Counted from the stretch's first letter, positions 15,632-24,113 are shown. The stretch: DNA of 64,000 bases from Flavobacterium sp. HSC-32F16 (GCF_024171645.1 NZ_JALKAC010000001.1:1116001-1180000), one strand, 5' to 3'. The notes: generated from the letters alone by a model not told the origin. A program made the numbers and translations.

Positions 15632-16240
15632 TTAATCTGCTTTGGCTTTTACTTCCTCTGCAAACAACAATTTAATATTCTCGTAAGAGTTTGTAAGTGC
15701 TTCTTTAATTTGTTCCGGGTTTAGCCAGGCTACTTTTTCGATTCCTTCTTCAATTTGTCCGTGTGGTGTTCCTTCAAAATCAGACTGCATTTCGAACCAA
15801 TGCGTAATTTTAAGTTTGTATTTTCCGTTACGTTTAAAAATATGATAGGTTTTTTGAAGTTTATTGGTAATTCGGAGTTGATTTACGCCTGTTTCTTCTT
15901 CAACTTCGCGCATTGCGGTTGCTTCAATGTCCTCACCTTTCTCGATTCCGCCCTTAGGTAAATCCCATTTTCCGTTTCTAAAGATAAACAAAACCTCGCC
16001 TTTCTTGTTGTACACAAAGCCTCCGCCAGCTTTATTTACCGGAATTTTGGCCTTTAGGGTTTTCATTATTTCACTTTCGTCAGGATGATATAAAATGGCT
16101 TTTTGAATTTTATTTTGAAAAATTTTGACTATAAGCTGTTCGATATCAATACTCTCCAACAAGAACAATTGGAAATCTGTTTCCTTCGAGATTTCATTTG
16201 TCAAAAAAAGTGGTTTGTCGTTCACAAAAACTTTATACAT
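15632..16240 (-). CDS. NUDIX hydrolase
   Basis: The 202-residue protein has a complete Nudix box at residues 97-119: G97, E103, then REVEEETGV at 111-119, with the magnesium-binding Glu residues in REVEEE. KWDLPKGGIEKGE precedes it. The first ~65 residues form an extra domain with no motif I recognise, and the C-terminal part has HWFEMQSDFEG and a KVAWLNPEQIKEAL helix. It probably hydrolyses a nucleoside diphosphate derivative; the substrate cannot be told. It is divergent from pyrE with only 7 bp between the start codons, so the promoters of the two genes overlap the coding ends. Confidence 0.9.
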   Translation of the reverse strand: MYKVFVNDKPLFLTNEISKETDFQLFLLESIDIEQLIVKIFQNKIQKAILYHPDESEIMKTLKAKIPVNKAGGGFVYNKKGEVLFIFRNGKWDLPKGGIEKGEDIEATAMREVEEETGVNQLRITNKLQKTYHIFKRNGKYKLKITHWFEMQSDFEGTPHGQIEEGIEKVAWLNPEQIKEALTNSYENIKLLFAEEVKAKAD

Positions 16241-16243
16241 TTG
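16214..16243 (+). promoter_or_regulatory. Promoter of pyrE (TTTG-N18-TACATTTG)
   Basis: TTTG (16214-16217) and TACATTTG (16236-16243) match the -33 and -7 elements of the main Bacteroidota promoter, 18 nt apart. They lie inside the 5' end of the divergent NUDIX gene. The pyrE ATG begins 5 nt after the -7 element, so transcripts would start at or beside it and would be leaderless. Confidence 0.65.
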
Positions 16244-16247
16244 TACT

Positions 16248-16892
16248 ATGATTTTTAATAAAGATACTGCCGAAAAAACAGCTGAATTGCTTTTGCAAAT
16301 AAATGCAATTAAATTGAATCCAGAAAATCCTTTTACATGGGCTTCTGGATGGAAATCTCCTATTTATTGCGATAATAGGTTAATTCTTTCATTTCCTAGC
16401 ATCCGAAACTACGTTCGTGATGAGTTTGCGAAGAACATTGAAAAACAATTTGGAAAGCCTGATGTCATTGCCGGTGTTGCCACTGGAGCCATTGGAGTTG
16501 GGATTCTTGTTGCCGAAAGTCTTGGACTTCCGTTTGTATACGTACGTCCGGAACCAAAAAAACACGGAAGACAAAACCAAGTTGAAGGTTTTTTACAAAA
16601 AGGTCAAAATGTTGTAGTCGTTGAAGATTTAATCAGTACCGGAAAAAGCAGCTTAATGGCTGTAGAAGCTTTAAGAAGCGAAGGTGCCAATATTAAAGGT
16701 ATGGCTGCAATTTTTACATACGGCTTTGGTGTTGCTGAGGAAAATTTTAAAGAAGCAAATGTTGATTTATTCACATTAAGCAACTACGAAAACCTATTGG
16801 ACCTGGCTGTTCAAAAACAATATATTACAGAAGATCAGCAGTCTACTCTGCAAGAATGGAGCGTAAGCCCATCGACTTGGGGACAGGAATAG
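16248..16892 (+). CDS. pyrE: Orotate phosphoribosyltransferase
   Basis: I take the ATG at 16248 (214 residues, the usual PyrE length). The open frame runs further upstream, but only as antisense of the NUDIX gene. The enzyme makes OMP from orotate and PRPP in pyrimidine synthesis. Visible motifs are PFTWASGWKSPIYCDNR near the N-terminus (orotate loop), VATGAIGVG, the lysine-rich PEPKKHGRQNQVEG loop and the PRPP-binding motif VVVVEDLISTGKSS (122-135). It is divergent from the NUDIX gene. Confidence 0.97.
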   Translation: MIFNKDTAEKTAELLLQINAIKLNPENPFTWASGWKSPIYCDNRLILSFPSIRNYVRDEFAKNIEKQFGKPDVIAGVATGAIGVGILVAESLGLPFVYVRPEPKKHGRQNQVEGFLQKGQNVVVVEDLISTGKSSLMAVEALRSEGANIKGMAAIFTYGFGVAEENFKEANVDLFTLSNYENLLDLAVQKQYITEDQQSTLQEWSVSPSTWGQE

Positions 16893-17043
16893 ATTTTAGA
16901 TTTAGATTTTCTAAAAATCGCTGCGCTCTTTTTGTAATTTGGGATGAAGTTAAAGTTTCAGCTTTGCGAACTTTGCGCAATTAAACATAAAGATTAGAAA
17001 AAAACCTTGCGCCTTTGCGTTTAAATAAAAACAAAAAAAACAT
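16893..17043. repeat. TTTGCG-rich intergenic repeat stretch
   Basis: The gap between pyrE and the SRPBCC gene is built of words such as CTTTGCGAACTTTGCGCAATTAA and CCTTGCGCCTTTGCGTTTAAA. Similar words occur at 28160-28240 and 34981-35100. No gene or clear promoter was seen. Confidence 0.5.
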
Positions 17044-17436
17044 ATGAACTTAGAAAGTCCAAAAGTTACTGTTCAGAAATCAGCACAGGATTTATTTGAT
17101 CAATTGACTGATGTTAAGAATTTTGAAAAATTAATGCCGGATAACATTGCTAAATTTGAAGTAACCGGCGAAGACTCTTTTATTTTTGGATTGAAAGGCA
17201 TGCCGGAAATCAAATTAAAAATGAAAGACAAAATCGCTCCAAATAAAATTGTTTTGGGCGCTGCAAGTGATAAACTTCCGTTTACTTTAACATCAAACAT
17301 AGACAGTATTTCTGATTCAGAAAGTGCTGTTCAATTGTTTTTCGAAGGCGAATTCAACGCTATGATGGCAATGATGGTTAAAGGTCCAATCAGTAAGTTT
17401 ATTGAAACTTTAGCAAACAATATGCACAAACTTTAA
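17044..17436 (+). CDS. SRPBCC-family (START-like) small protein
   Basis: This 130-residue cytoplasmic protein has the SRPBCC/polyketide-cyclase plan: an N-terminal strand with VQKSAQDLFDQLTDVKNFEKLMP, a beta sheet and a long C-terminal helix, GPISKFIETLANNMHKL. A hydrophobic ligand pocket is typical of the fold; the ligand is unknown. It lies downstream of pyrE in the same direction, but a repeat-filled gap of 151 bp separates them. It ends in a hairpin terminator at 17474-17500. Confidence 0.8.
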   Translation: MNLESPKVTVQKSAQDLFDQLTDVKNFEKLMPDNIAKFEVTGEDSFIFGLKGMPEIKLKMKDKIAPNKIVLGAASDKLPFTLTSNIDSISDSESAVQLFFEGEFNAMMAMMVKGPISKFIETLANNMHKL

Positions 17437-17473
17437 TAATGGTTAATTATTAATTGTGAATTATAAATGAAAG

Positions 17474-17500
17474 GCCTGATTTGATTATCAGGCTTTTTTT
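17474..17500 (+). terminator. Hairpin terminator after the SRPBCC gene
   Basis: GCCTGAT (17474-17480) and ATCAGGC (17487-17493) form a 7-bp stem with a 6-nt loop and a following run of eight T. Confidence 0.85.
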
Positions 17501-17504
17501 TGTT

Positions 17505-17580
17505 GCCACGAAGGCACAAAGCCACGAAGTTTTTTTTGAAATATACTTTGAAATTCTTTGTGTCTTTGTGCCTTCGTGGC
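17505..17580. repeat. Perfect 17-bp-arm palindrome (CACGAAGGCACAAAG family)
   Basis: GCCACGAAGGCACAAAG (17505-17521) is exactly complementary to CTTTGTGCCTTCGTGGC (17564-17580). The 42-nt interior reads AT-rich with an ACTTTGAAATTC stretch. It sits between the convergent SRPBCC and birA genes, next to a TTAGAATCTCAGAACCTTAG stretch (17583-17625). It could form a large hairpin in DNA or RNA. Confidence 0.8.
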
Positions 17581-17618
17581 AAAACCTTAGAATCTCAGAA
17601 CCTTAGTATCTTAGCAAC

Positions 17619-18347
17619 TTAGTAAAGCATCTGAATTTCTTTTATTTCAAATTCCGAAACTGAATCATCTTCTAACAAAACCTGCAGTTTTCCAACCGCA
17701 GAAACACCTTGAATAATTCCCATGAAGTTTGTATTCTGAAGATTTCTAAACGGCATTGGAACCCCTTTTTTGAAAAGTGAATTAAGATAATCTTCCCGGA
17801 ACAAAGAAGTCTTTGTCTGCCATAATTCGGTTTTTTCTTTCATTTTTTCAACGATAGAAACAATTAATGCATTCTTATCAAAAGTTTTTCCGGAAATAAT
17901 GGCAAGCGACGAAGCGTTTGGCAGTTCAGCATAATTAGTTTGATTGACATTCAGTCCAATTCCGACAACTGACACGATTCTGCCATCACTTTTTAAAGTA
18001 TTTTCTATCAGTATGCCACCAATCTTCTTATTGTATGACATAATGTCGTTTGGCCATTTTATGCATAAATCAGGAATATTTAAAGATTTTAAAACTTCTA
18101 AAACCGACAAAGAAACGATGATGCTCAAATTGAATACCTTTTCATTATGAAAAAGGAAATCCTTTACCAAGACGCTCATAATTAAGTTTTTACCAGTCTC
18201 AGACTTCCACACAGCTCCCATTTGCCCCTTGCCTTTTGTCTGATTTTCAGCCGTTACCACCGTAAAATTCTCCAGTCGATCCTTACTTGACATTGATTTT
18301 AGGAAATCATTTGTAGAATCTATGGCATCGAGTTTGATTAGTTTCAT
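17619..18347 (-). CDS. birA: Biotin--[acetyl-CoA-carboxylase] ligase (BirA, no DNA-binding domain)
   Basis: The 242-residue protein is the catalytic part only; the N-terminal HTH repressor domain of the E. coli enzyme is absent, as in many Bacteroidota. KGKGQMGAVWKS (38-49) is the flexible biotinyl-AMP loop (GRGRRG in E. coli) and CIKWPNDIMSYNKKIGGIL (95-113) carries the catalytic Lys. VGIGLNVNQTN follows. It attaches biotin to the biotin carboxyl carrier of acetyl-CoA carboxylase in the cytoplasm. The gene is transcribed alone, divergently from rsfS. Confidence 0.95.
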   Translation of the reverse strand: MKLIKLDAIDSTNDFLKSMSSKDRLENFTVVTAENQTKGKGQMGAVWKSETGKNLIMSVLVKDFLFHNEKVFNLSIIVSLSVLEVLKSLNIPDLCIKWPNDIMSYNKKIGGILIENTLKSDGRIVSVVGIGLNVNQTNYAELPNASSLAIISGKTFDKNALIVSIVEKMKEKTELWQTKTSLFREDYLNSLFKKGVPMPFRNLQNTNFMGIIQGVSAVGKLQVLLEDDSVSEFEIKEIQMLY

Positions 18348-18439
18348 TAAATAATTTAAATATCTTAGTTTAATATTTTGTTAAGGTTCAAAAATAATGA
18401 CAAAATTTGGTAACTTTACAAATTCATATAAAATAATTC

Positions 18440-18811
18440 ATGGCGAAAAAGACTATTAATAATGATGTTCTATTGGCGAACATAATCAAAGGGATTGAGG
18501 AAGTAAAAGGAAATGATATTGACATTCTTGACTTAAGGGATATAGACACAGCGGTTTGTGACTATTTTGTCATTTGCAACGGTAGCTCAAACACCCAAGT
18601 TAACGCCATTGTAAATTCAATTCAAAAAACAGTATCTAAAGACTTAAAAGATAAACCTTGGCACGTAGAAGGAACCGATAATGCAGAATGGGTTCTTATG
18701 GATTATGTGCATATTGTGGTACATGTTTTCCAAAAACACATTCGTGAATATTACAATATCGAAAGCCTTTGGGGTGACGCCAAAATAACTACAATCGAAA
18801 ACAAATACTAA
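18440..18811 (+). CDS. rsfS: Ribosome silencing factor RsfS
   Basis: The 123-residue product is of normal length for RsfS/Iojap, which binds ribosomal protein L14 and blocks joining of the subunits when nutrients are low. DIDTAVCDYFVICNGSSNTQ and the HVEGTDNAEWVLMDYVHIVV region are the family signatures, with VFQKHIREYYNIESLW near the end. It precedes ftsH by 16 bp on the same strand, so the two form an operon, as in other Bacteroidota. Confidence 0.95.
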   Translation: MAKKTINNDVLLANIIKGIEEVKGNDIDILDLRDIDTAVCDYFVICNGSSNTQVNAIVNSIQKTVSKDLKDKPWHVEGTDNAEWVLMDYVHIVVHVFQKHIREYYNIESLWGDAKITTIENKY

Positions 18812-18827
18812 AGAAAAATTTTTCTAA

Positions 18828-20753
18828 ATGGCTAAAGATAATAATCCAAATCCGAATAAATTTAAAATAAGTCCCTGGTTAATATATACCGCAATACTTT
18901 TAGTTTTTTTATTTATAAGTTTTGCTACCGGTGGATCTAACTTAAGCGAACCTGCTCAATTGACTTCTTCTAAATTCAATACTTTATTAGAAAAAGGACA
19001 AATTGAAAAAGTTATCGTTTATAATAAAGCTGAAGCTGAAGTTTACTTAACTCAGGCAGCCCTTAAAGATGCAGCAAACAAAAAAGTTGCTAAAGATCTT
19101 TTCGACAGAGCAAACAAAGGTCCTCACTATACTTTAGAAATTGGTAACGACCAGATTTTTCAAACTAAACTTGAAAAAGCAGTTAACGAAGGAAAACTAA
19201 AAGACTTTAATTTCATTCAGAAAAACAACTGGAGCGATATTTTAATCAGCTTACTTCCTATCATCATCATTATTGGTGTGTGGATTTTCATTATGCGTAA
19301 AATGTCTGGCGGAGGCGCTGGCGGAGGCGGACAGATTTTTAACATTGGAAAATCTAAAGCGAAACTTTTTGATGAAAAAACAGATATCAAAACTACATTT
19401 AAAGATGTGGCAGGTTTAGAAGGTGCAAAAGAAGAAATACAAGAAATTGTTGAATTCCTTAAAAACCCTGAAAAATATACAAACTTAGGAGGTAAAATTC
19501 CAAAAGGAGCTTTACTTGTAGGACCTCCTGGAACTGGTAAAACTTTACTTGCAAAAGCTGTTGCCGGCGAAGCACAAGTGCCTTTCTTCTCGTTATCAGG
19601 TTCTGATTTCGTAGAAATGTTTGTGGGAGTTGGAGCATCTCGTGTACGTGATTTGTTTAAACAGGCAAAAGAAAAATCTCCTGCTATCATTTTCATCGAT
19701 GAGATTGATGCTGTAGGTAGAGCAAGAGGAAAAAGTAATATGTCTGGCGGAAACGACGAAAGAGAAAACACTTTAAACCAGTTATTGACAGAAATGGATG
19801 GTTTTGGTACAAACTCTAATGTAATCGTTTTGGCAGCAACCAACAGAGCTGATGTTCTTGACAAAGCTTTAATGCGTGCAGGACGTTTTGACAGACAAAT
19901 TTTTGTTGACTTACCAGACATTCGCGAGAGAGCTGAAATCTTCCAGGTACACTTAAAACCAATTAAAAAAGTAGAAGGTCTTGATCTTGATTTCTTAGCA
20001 AAACAAACTCCGGGATTCTCTGGGGCTGATATTGCAAACGTTTGTAACGAAGCAGCATTAATTGCAGCTCGTAATAATAAACCCGCTGTTGACAGACAAG
20101 ATTTTCTTGATGCAGTTGACAGAATCATTGGCGGACTTGAAAAGAAAAATAAAATCATTACTCCAGACGAGAAAAGAGCAATTGCAATTCACGAAGCTGG
20201 TCACGCTACTGTAAGCTGGATGCTGGAACACGCTGCACCACTTATTAAAGTAACAATCGTACCTCGTGGTCAAAGTTTAGGAGCTGCATGGTATTTACCA
20301 GAAGAAAGACAAATCGTAAGAACAGATCAAATGTTAGACGAAATGTGTGCTACAATGGGCGGAAGAGCTGCAGAAAAAGTAACTTTTGACAGAATTTCGA
20401 CTGGCGCATTAAGTGATTTAGAAAAAGTAACTCGTCAGGCGCGTGCAATGGTAACCATTTACGGATTGAACGAAAAAATTGGAAACGTTACGTATTACGA
20501 TTCAACAGGTCAAAGCGAATATAATTTCTCTAAACCATATTCTGACGAAACAGCAAAAATTATTGATGCTGAAATTTCAGAATTAATTGAAGGTCAATAC
20601 CAAAGAGCGATTCAAATTCTAGAAGAAAACAAAGACAAATTAAATCAGCTTGCTGACATATTAATTGAAAAGGAAGTTATTTTTAAAGATGACTTAGAAA
20701 CAATTTTCGGAAAACGTACTTTTGATAAAAATTTAGAGGAAGTGGTTTCGTAA
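18828..20753 (+). CDS. ftsH: ATP-dependent zinc metalloprotease FtsH
   Basis: The 641-residue protein is full length. It has two membrane segments (~17-32 and ~140-156), the second followed by the glycine-rich GGGAGGGGQIFNIGKSKAK. The AAA+ domain holds Walker A GPPGTGKT (232-239), FIDEIDAVGRARG and the SRH region RAGRFDR. The protease domain holds the zinc motif HEAGH (455-459). It degrades unassembled membrane proteins and short-lived regulators at the inner membrane. A terminator at 20782-20820 follows, and a TAnnTTTG element sits just after it. Confidence 0.98.
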   Translation: MAKDNNPNPNKFKISPWLIYTAILLVFLFISFATGGSNLSEPAQLTSSKFNTLLEKGQIEKVIVYNKAEAEVYLTQAALKDAANKKVAKDLFDRANKGPHYTLEIGNDQIFQTKLEKAVNEGKLKDFNFIQKNNWSDILISLLPIIIIIGVWIFIMRKMSGGGAGGGGQIFNIGKSKAKLFDEKTDIKTTFKDVAGLEGAKEEIQEIVEFLKNPEKYTNLGGKIPKGALLVGPPGTGKTLLAKAVAGEAQVPFFSLSGSDFVEMFVGVGASRVRDLFKQAKEKSPAIIFIDEIDAVGRARGKSNMSGGNDERENTLNQLLTEMDGFGTNSNVIVLAATNRADVLDKALMRAGRFDRQIFVDLPDIRERAEIFQVHLKPIKKVEGLDLDFLAKQTPGFSGADIANVCNEAALIAARNNKPAVDRQDFLDAVDRIIGGLEKKNKIITPDEKRAIAIHEAGHATVSWMLEHAAPLIKVTIVPRGQSLGAAWYLPEERQIVRTDQMLDEMCATMGGRAAEKVTFDRISTGALSDLEKVTRQARAMVTIYGLNEKIGNVTYYDSTGQSEYNFSKPYSDETAKIIDAEISELIEGQYQRAIQILEENKDKLNQLADILIEKEVIFKDDLETIFGKRTFDKNLEEVVS

Positions 20754-20781
20754 ATTATTCAATAAATATGCAATATTTTTT

Positions 20782-20825
20782 AAAATCTTAATTCAAAACA
20801 GGCTTTTGAATTAAGATTTTTTTAT
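20782..20825 (+). terminator. Terminator after ftsH
   Basis: AAAATCTTAATTCAAAA (20782-20798) pairs with TTTTGAATTAAGATTTT (20804-20820) across CAGGC, followed by more T. The stem of 17 pairs is AT-rich. Immediately after it is TATCTTTG (20823-20830), a likely -7 element for the gene at 20870. Confidence 0.85.
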
Positions 20826-20869
20826 CTTTGAACGTTTTCAATTAACATGTAAAGTATTTCATATAAAAA

Positions 20870-21475
20870 ATGAATTTTTTCAAAAAAATATTTGGTTCCG
20901 GCGAATCTGCTTCTGACGAAGAACACGAAAGTGAATACGCAGGAACTCCTGCTCCGAATAGTCATTTGTCTTTAGACGAACAATTCATTTTCAACTTCAA
21001 GAAAAATGGCGGAAAATTTCTGTATTGTGAAAATACTCAGGAAGTAACAGAACAATTCGAAAATATTTTAGAAGAAAACGATTGGTTTGAAAATGAAGTT
21101 TTATGTTACGAATCGGCTCTTTTTCATTTATTAGAAGAAAACAAACTTTTTTACATTGCTCCTTCTCATCCAAAGTTTTTATTGGCGAGCTGCGAAAATT
21201 TAATTGCAGATGAAGGTTCTATTTTGTTTTCATCTAAGCAAATCAGACAAAACAAACCAAACGATTTACCGGCTAATATTGTAATTATTGCTACAACAAG
21301 TCAAATTCTTCCAATGAAAAGTGATGGCTTAAGTGCTATTAAACGCAAATACGATAGAGATATCCCAACTAATATCACCACAATAAAATATTTCGAAAAA
21401 GCAAAAGAAGAAGATTTTACGCAGTACGGAAGTGTTGCCAAAAACCTTTATTTACTGCTCTTAGAAGATCTTTAA
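20870..21475 (+). CDS. LUD-domain protein (LutC/YkgG-like)
   Basis: The 201-residue protein starts MNFFKKIFGSGESASDEEHE and continues into a fold with FIFNFKKNGGKFLYCENTQE, ALFHLLEENK and a central ALFH...CENLIADEGSILFSS stretch typical of LUD (lactate-utilisation) domains. The usual companion iron-sulfur LutA/LutB genes are absent. The stop is one base before cdsA, so it belongs to the cdsA-psd run. In Bacteroidota this gene is often found there, but its role is unknown; lactate use is not implied. Confidence 0.8.
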   Translation: MNFFKKIFGSGESASDEEHESEYAGTPAPNSHLSLDEQFIFNFKKNGGKFLYCENTQEVTEQFENILEENDWFENEVLCYESALFHLLEENKLFYIAPSHPKFLLASCENLIADEGSILFSSKQIRQNKPNDLPANIVIIATTSQILPMKSDGLSAIKRKYDRDIPTNITTIKYFEKAKEEDFTQYGSVAKNLYLLLLEDL

Positions 21476-21476
21476 G

Positions 21477-22367
21477 ATGAACGAAACGCTTAAAAGAACC
21501 ATTTCTGGTGCTGTTTATATTGCTCTGTTGTTAACTTCAATCCTGTTTTCTACTGAAAGCTTCATTGTTCTTTTTGGTATTTTTCTAATTATTACTATTT
21601 ATGAGTTTTCTAATATAGTTAACCTAAATAAAGTCTTTTCGATATTATTTGGAACTTTACTGTACAGTATAGTAATTCTGGTAAGCCACTACAATAAACA
21701 AACTGCTGATTACCTCAATAAAACATTTCAATCTAACACTAGTTTAGAAACCAACATTCAGCAATTAGATCTTGTACTTCTTGCTATTACACTTGTAGTT
21801 TCTATTAAATGCATCATATTCTTATTTTATGATTCAGTTCAAAAAGTAAGCACTTCATCAAAATATTTATATCTTTTAGGATATATTACGCTTCCATTTA
21901 TTTTTATTGTAAAAATTTCCTTTGGAACAAATGATTACAATCCGAAAATCATTTTAGGCTTGTTTATTTTAATCTGGACAAACGATACTTTTGCGTATTT
22001 GGTTGGAAAATCCGTAGGAAAGCATAAATTGTTTGAACGTGTTTCTCCCAAAAAAACAATCGAAGGTTTTGTAGGCGGAATGGTTTTCGCTGCTTTTGCA
22101 GGTTTTTTGATTTCAAAATTTTACATACAGCCTAATCCGGATTTTAGCAGTAAATCGATCTTAATATGGACTATTATCGCTCTAATAGTAAGTGTTTTTG
22201 GAACGATTGGCGATTTAATAGAATCAAAATTTAAAAGAATTGCCGGCATAAAGGACAGCGGTTCAATAATGCCCGGACACGGAGGTATACTAGATCGATT
22301 AGATAGTGTTATATTTGTAGCACCAATTATATTTTTATTTTATCAAATTTTATATTATGTTTCATAA
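21477..22367 (+). CDS. cdsA: Phosphatidate cytidylyltransferase
   Basis: The 296-residue membrane protein has about eight hydrophobic segments. It carries the CDP-DAG synthase signature near its end: GIKDSGSIMPGHGGILDRLD followed by SVIFVAPIIFLFY. WTNDTFAYLVGKSVGKHKLFE supplies the other conserved acidic region. It makes CDP-diacylglycerol from phosphatidate and CTP, the precursor of all bacterial phospholipids. Its 3' end overlaps psd by 11 bp, so the two are translationally coupled. Confidence 0.96.
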   Translation: MNETLKRTISGAVYIALLLTSILFSTESFIVLFGIFLIITIYEFSNIVNLNKVFSILFGTLLYSIVILVSHYNKQTADYLNKTFQSNTSLETNIQQLDLVLLAITLVVSIKCIIFLFYDSVQKVSTSSKYLYLLGYITLPFIFIVKISFGTNDYNPKIILGLFILIWTNDTFAYLVGKSVGKHKLFERVSPKKTIEGFVGGMVFAAFAGFLISKFYIQPNPDFSSKSILIWTIIALIVSVFGTIGDLIESKFKRIAGIKDSGSIMPGHGGILDRLDSVIFVAPIIFLFYQILYYVS

Positions 22368-23010
22368 AGAAGGAGGCCCGTCTATTTTATTAGGTGTAAT
22401 TTTCACTGTTGTTGTGGTTTTATTAGCTGATCAGTTTATTGATATCTATTGGCTGCAAAAACTAGTGCAAATTTTTGCTTTAGTAGTTTTAATTATTATT
22501 CTGCAATTTTTTAGAAATCCAAAAAGAATTGCGATTCGCAACATCGATCAAATTCTTGCTCCGGTTGATGGAAAAGTAGTAGTTATTGAAGAGGTTTACG
22601 AAGGCGAATATTTTAAAGACAAACGTTTACAGGTTTCTATCTTTATGTCACCAATCAATGTTCACGTTACGCGTTATGCAATGGACGGAATTATAAAATT
22701 CAGTAAATATCATCCTGGAAAATTCTTGGTTGCATGGCACCCAAAAGCGAGTGAAGAAAATGAAAGAACAACTGTAGTTATTGAAAATGAAACTTTTGGA
22801 GCTATTCTTTACAGACAAATTGCAGGAGCTTTGGCTCGTAGAATTGTAAATTATGCAAAAGAAGGAACACAGGTTGTACAAGGTACAGATGCCGGTTTTA
22901 TTAAATTTGGATCGAGAGTAGATTTATTTTTACCTTTAGGTACACCAATTAATGTTGTTTTAGGACAAAAAGCAATTGGAGGAAAGACTATTATTGCTAC
23001 GAAAGCTTAA
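22357..23010 (+). CDS. psd: Phosphatidylserine decarboxylase (short form)
   Basis: The 217-residue protein is of the short archaeal/Bacteroidota-type. Two membrane segments lie at ~8-50. IFMSPINVHVTRYAMDG contains the conserved catalytic-triad histidine region. FIKFGSRVDLFLP carries the autocleavage site at Gly185-Ser186, from which the pyruvoyl group is made. It converts phosphatidylserine into phosphatidylethanolamine, the main phospholipid of these bacteria. It is coupled to cdsA (11-bp overlap) and followed directly by the ACBP gene. Confidence 0.96.
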   Translation: MFHKEGGPSILLGVIFTVVVVLLADQFIDIYWLQKLVQIFALVVLIIILQFFRNPKRIAIRNIDQILAPVDGKVVVIEEVYEGEYFKDKRLQVSIFMSPINVHVTRYAMDGIIKFSKYHPGKFLVAWHPKASEENERTTVVIENETFGAILYRQIAGALARRIVNYAKEGTQVVQGTDAGFIKFGSRVDLFLPLGTPINVVLGQKAIGGKTIIATKA

Positions 23011-23280
23011 ATGGCAGACAAAGATTTAGAAAGACGTTTTACTGAGGCTGTAGAGATTGCAATGAATATGACTCAGGCCTCGCTGCCGCAAGATGTGCAG
23101 CTAAGACTTTATGCATTTTACAAACAGGCCACTTTTGGGACTGCAGTTTACAATCAGTCGGAGAATTTTGATTTGAGAAATGCATTTAAAACAAATGCCT
23201 GGATGCAGATCAGCCATTTATCAACAGATGAAGCTAAAGAGAATTATATAGAGATTATCAATTCGCTAAAATCAAAATAA
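23011..23280 (+). CDS. Acyl-CoA-binding protein
   Basis: The 89-residue protein fits the four-helix ACBP fold: DLERRFTEAVEIAMNMTQ, then LRLYAFYKQATFGTAVYN (the acyl-CoA-binding YxxYKQATxG motif) and AFKTNAWMQISHLSTDEAK. It binds medium- and long-chain acyl-CoA in the cytoplasm. Its start codon follows the psd stop directly, so it is part of the phospholipid operon; a role in supplying acyl chains is a natural inference. Confidence 0.93.
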   Translation: MADKDLERRFTEAVEIAMNMTQASLPQDVQLRLYAFYKQATFGTAVYNQSENFDLRNAFKTNAWMQISHLSTDEAKENYIEIINSLKSK

Positions 23281-23289
23281 ATTAATATT

Positions 23290-24072
23290 ATGAAGAAAAT
23301 AATTGTTCTTTTCAGTATTTTGCCTTCATTCATACTATTATTTTCCTGTAATGATAATAACAAGCTGACTGAAGTTGTAGAAGTTCCTCTTCCTACCAAG
23401 GAAGAAAAAATAGTAATTGGATCACCAAATGATGTAAAAGCAGATCCGGGTTCTTTTGAACTCACAAAGCTGACTTTTGCTTATGATGGATTAAGTCCGG
23501 CGTTACGATCATTAACTTTAGAAACACATTATTCTAAGCATTATTTGTCGTACACCAATAATTTCAACAAAGAAATTGTTTCGACTGAATTCGAAAATAT
23601 GCCAATTGAGGATATTTTAAAAAAATTAGATTTAAACAATGCAAAACTTCGCCAGAATGCTGGAGGGTATTACAACCATACGCTTTATTTTAATATTCTG
23701 ACACCCAAAGAGCAGACTCCAAAAGATACGCTTGCAAGTTCTATTAATAAAGAATTTGGCTCATTTAATAATCTAACCAATCAGTTTAAAGGTCAGGCCG
23801 AAAAACAATTTGGTTCAGGATGGGTTTGGTTAGTTGTTGATCGATATGGAAAACTTCAAATTACAACTACCGAAGATCAGGACAATCCATTAATGAAAAA
23901 CGCTTTGATTCCGGGAACGCCAATTTTAGGCATCGATTTATGGGAACACGCTTATTATCTGGATTACCAAAATAGAAAAGGAAGTTACATTGACGCTTTT
24001 TATGAACATATAAATTGGGAAAGAGTAAACGAATATTATATCGAAGCCCTCAAAAAGGTCAAGAAAGTATAA
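23290..24072 (+). CDS. Fe/Mn superoxide dismutase with lipoprotein signal
   Basis: The 260-residue product begins MKKIIVLFSILPSFILLFSC, a lipoprotein signal (C20), then a ~45-residue spacer. The SOD domain has the metal ligands in THYSKHYLSYTNNFN (near residue ~80), QFGSGWVWLVVD and IDLWEHAYYLDYQNRKG (D and H ligands). Most Fe/Mn SODs are cytoplasmic; here the enzyme should be anchored on the periplasmic side of a membrane or on the surface. It starts 9 bp after the ACBP gene, so it may be co-transcribed with the phospholipid genes. A hairpin terminator follows. Confidence 0.92.
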   Translation: MKKIIVLFSILPSFILLFSCNDNNKLTEVVEVPLPTKEEKIVIGSPNDVKADPGSFELTKLTFAYDGLSPALRSLTLETHYSKHYLSYTNNFNKEIVSTEFENMPIEDILKKLDLNNAKLRQNAGGYYNHTLYFNILTPKEQTPKDTLASSINKEFGSFNNLTNQFKGQAEKQFGSGWVWLVVDRYGKLQITTTEDQDNPLMKNALIPGTPILGIDLWEHAYYLDYQNRKGSYIDAFYEHINWERVNEYYIEALKKVKKV

Positions 24073-24082
24073 AAAACAAAAA

Positions 24083-24113
24083 AGCTGATACTTAATTCGT
24101 ATCAGCTTTTTTT
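24083..24113 (+). terminator. Terminator after the SOD gene
   Basis: AGCTGATAC (24083-24091) pairs with GTATCAGCT (24099-24107), followed by seven T. It closes the LUD-cdsA-psd-ACBP-SOD run. Confidence 0.88.

Noticed and set aside
19217..20158. Long open frame on the minus strand inside ftsH (313 codons)
   Set aside because: It is antisense to a fully conserved ftsH, is rich in Ser and Pro in the way antisense frames are, and has no family features.
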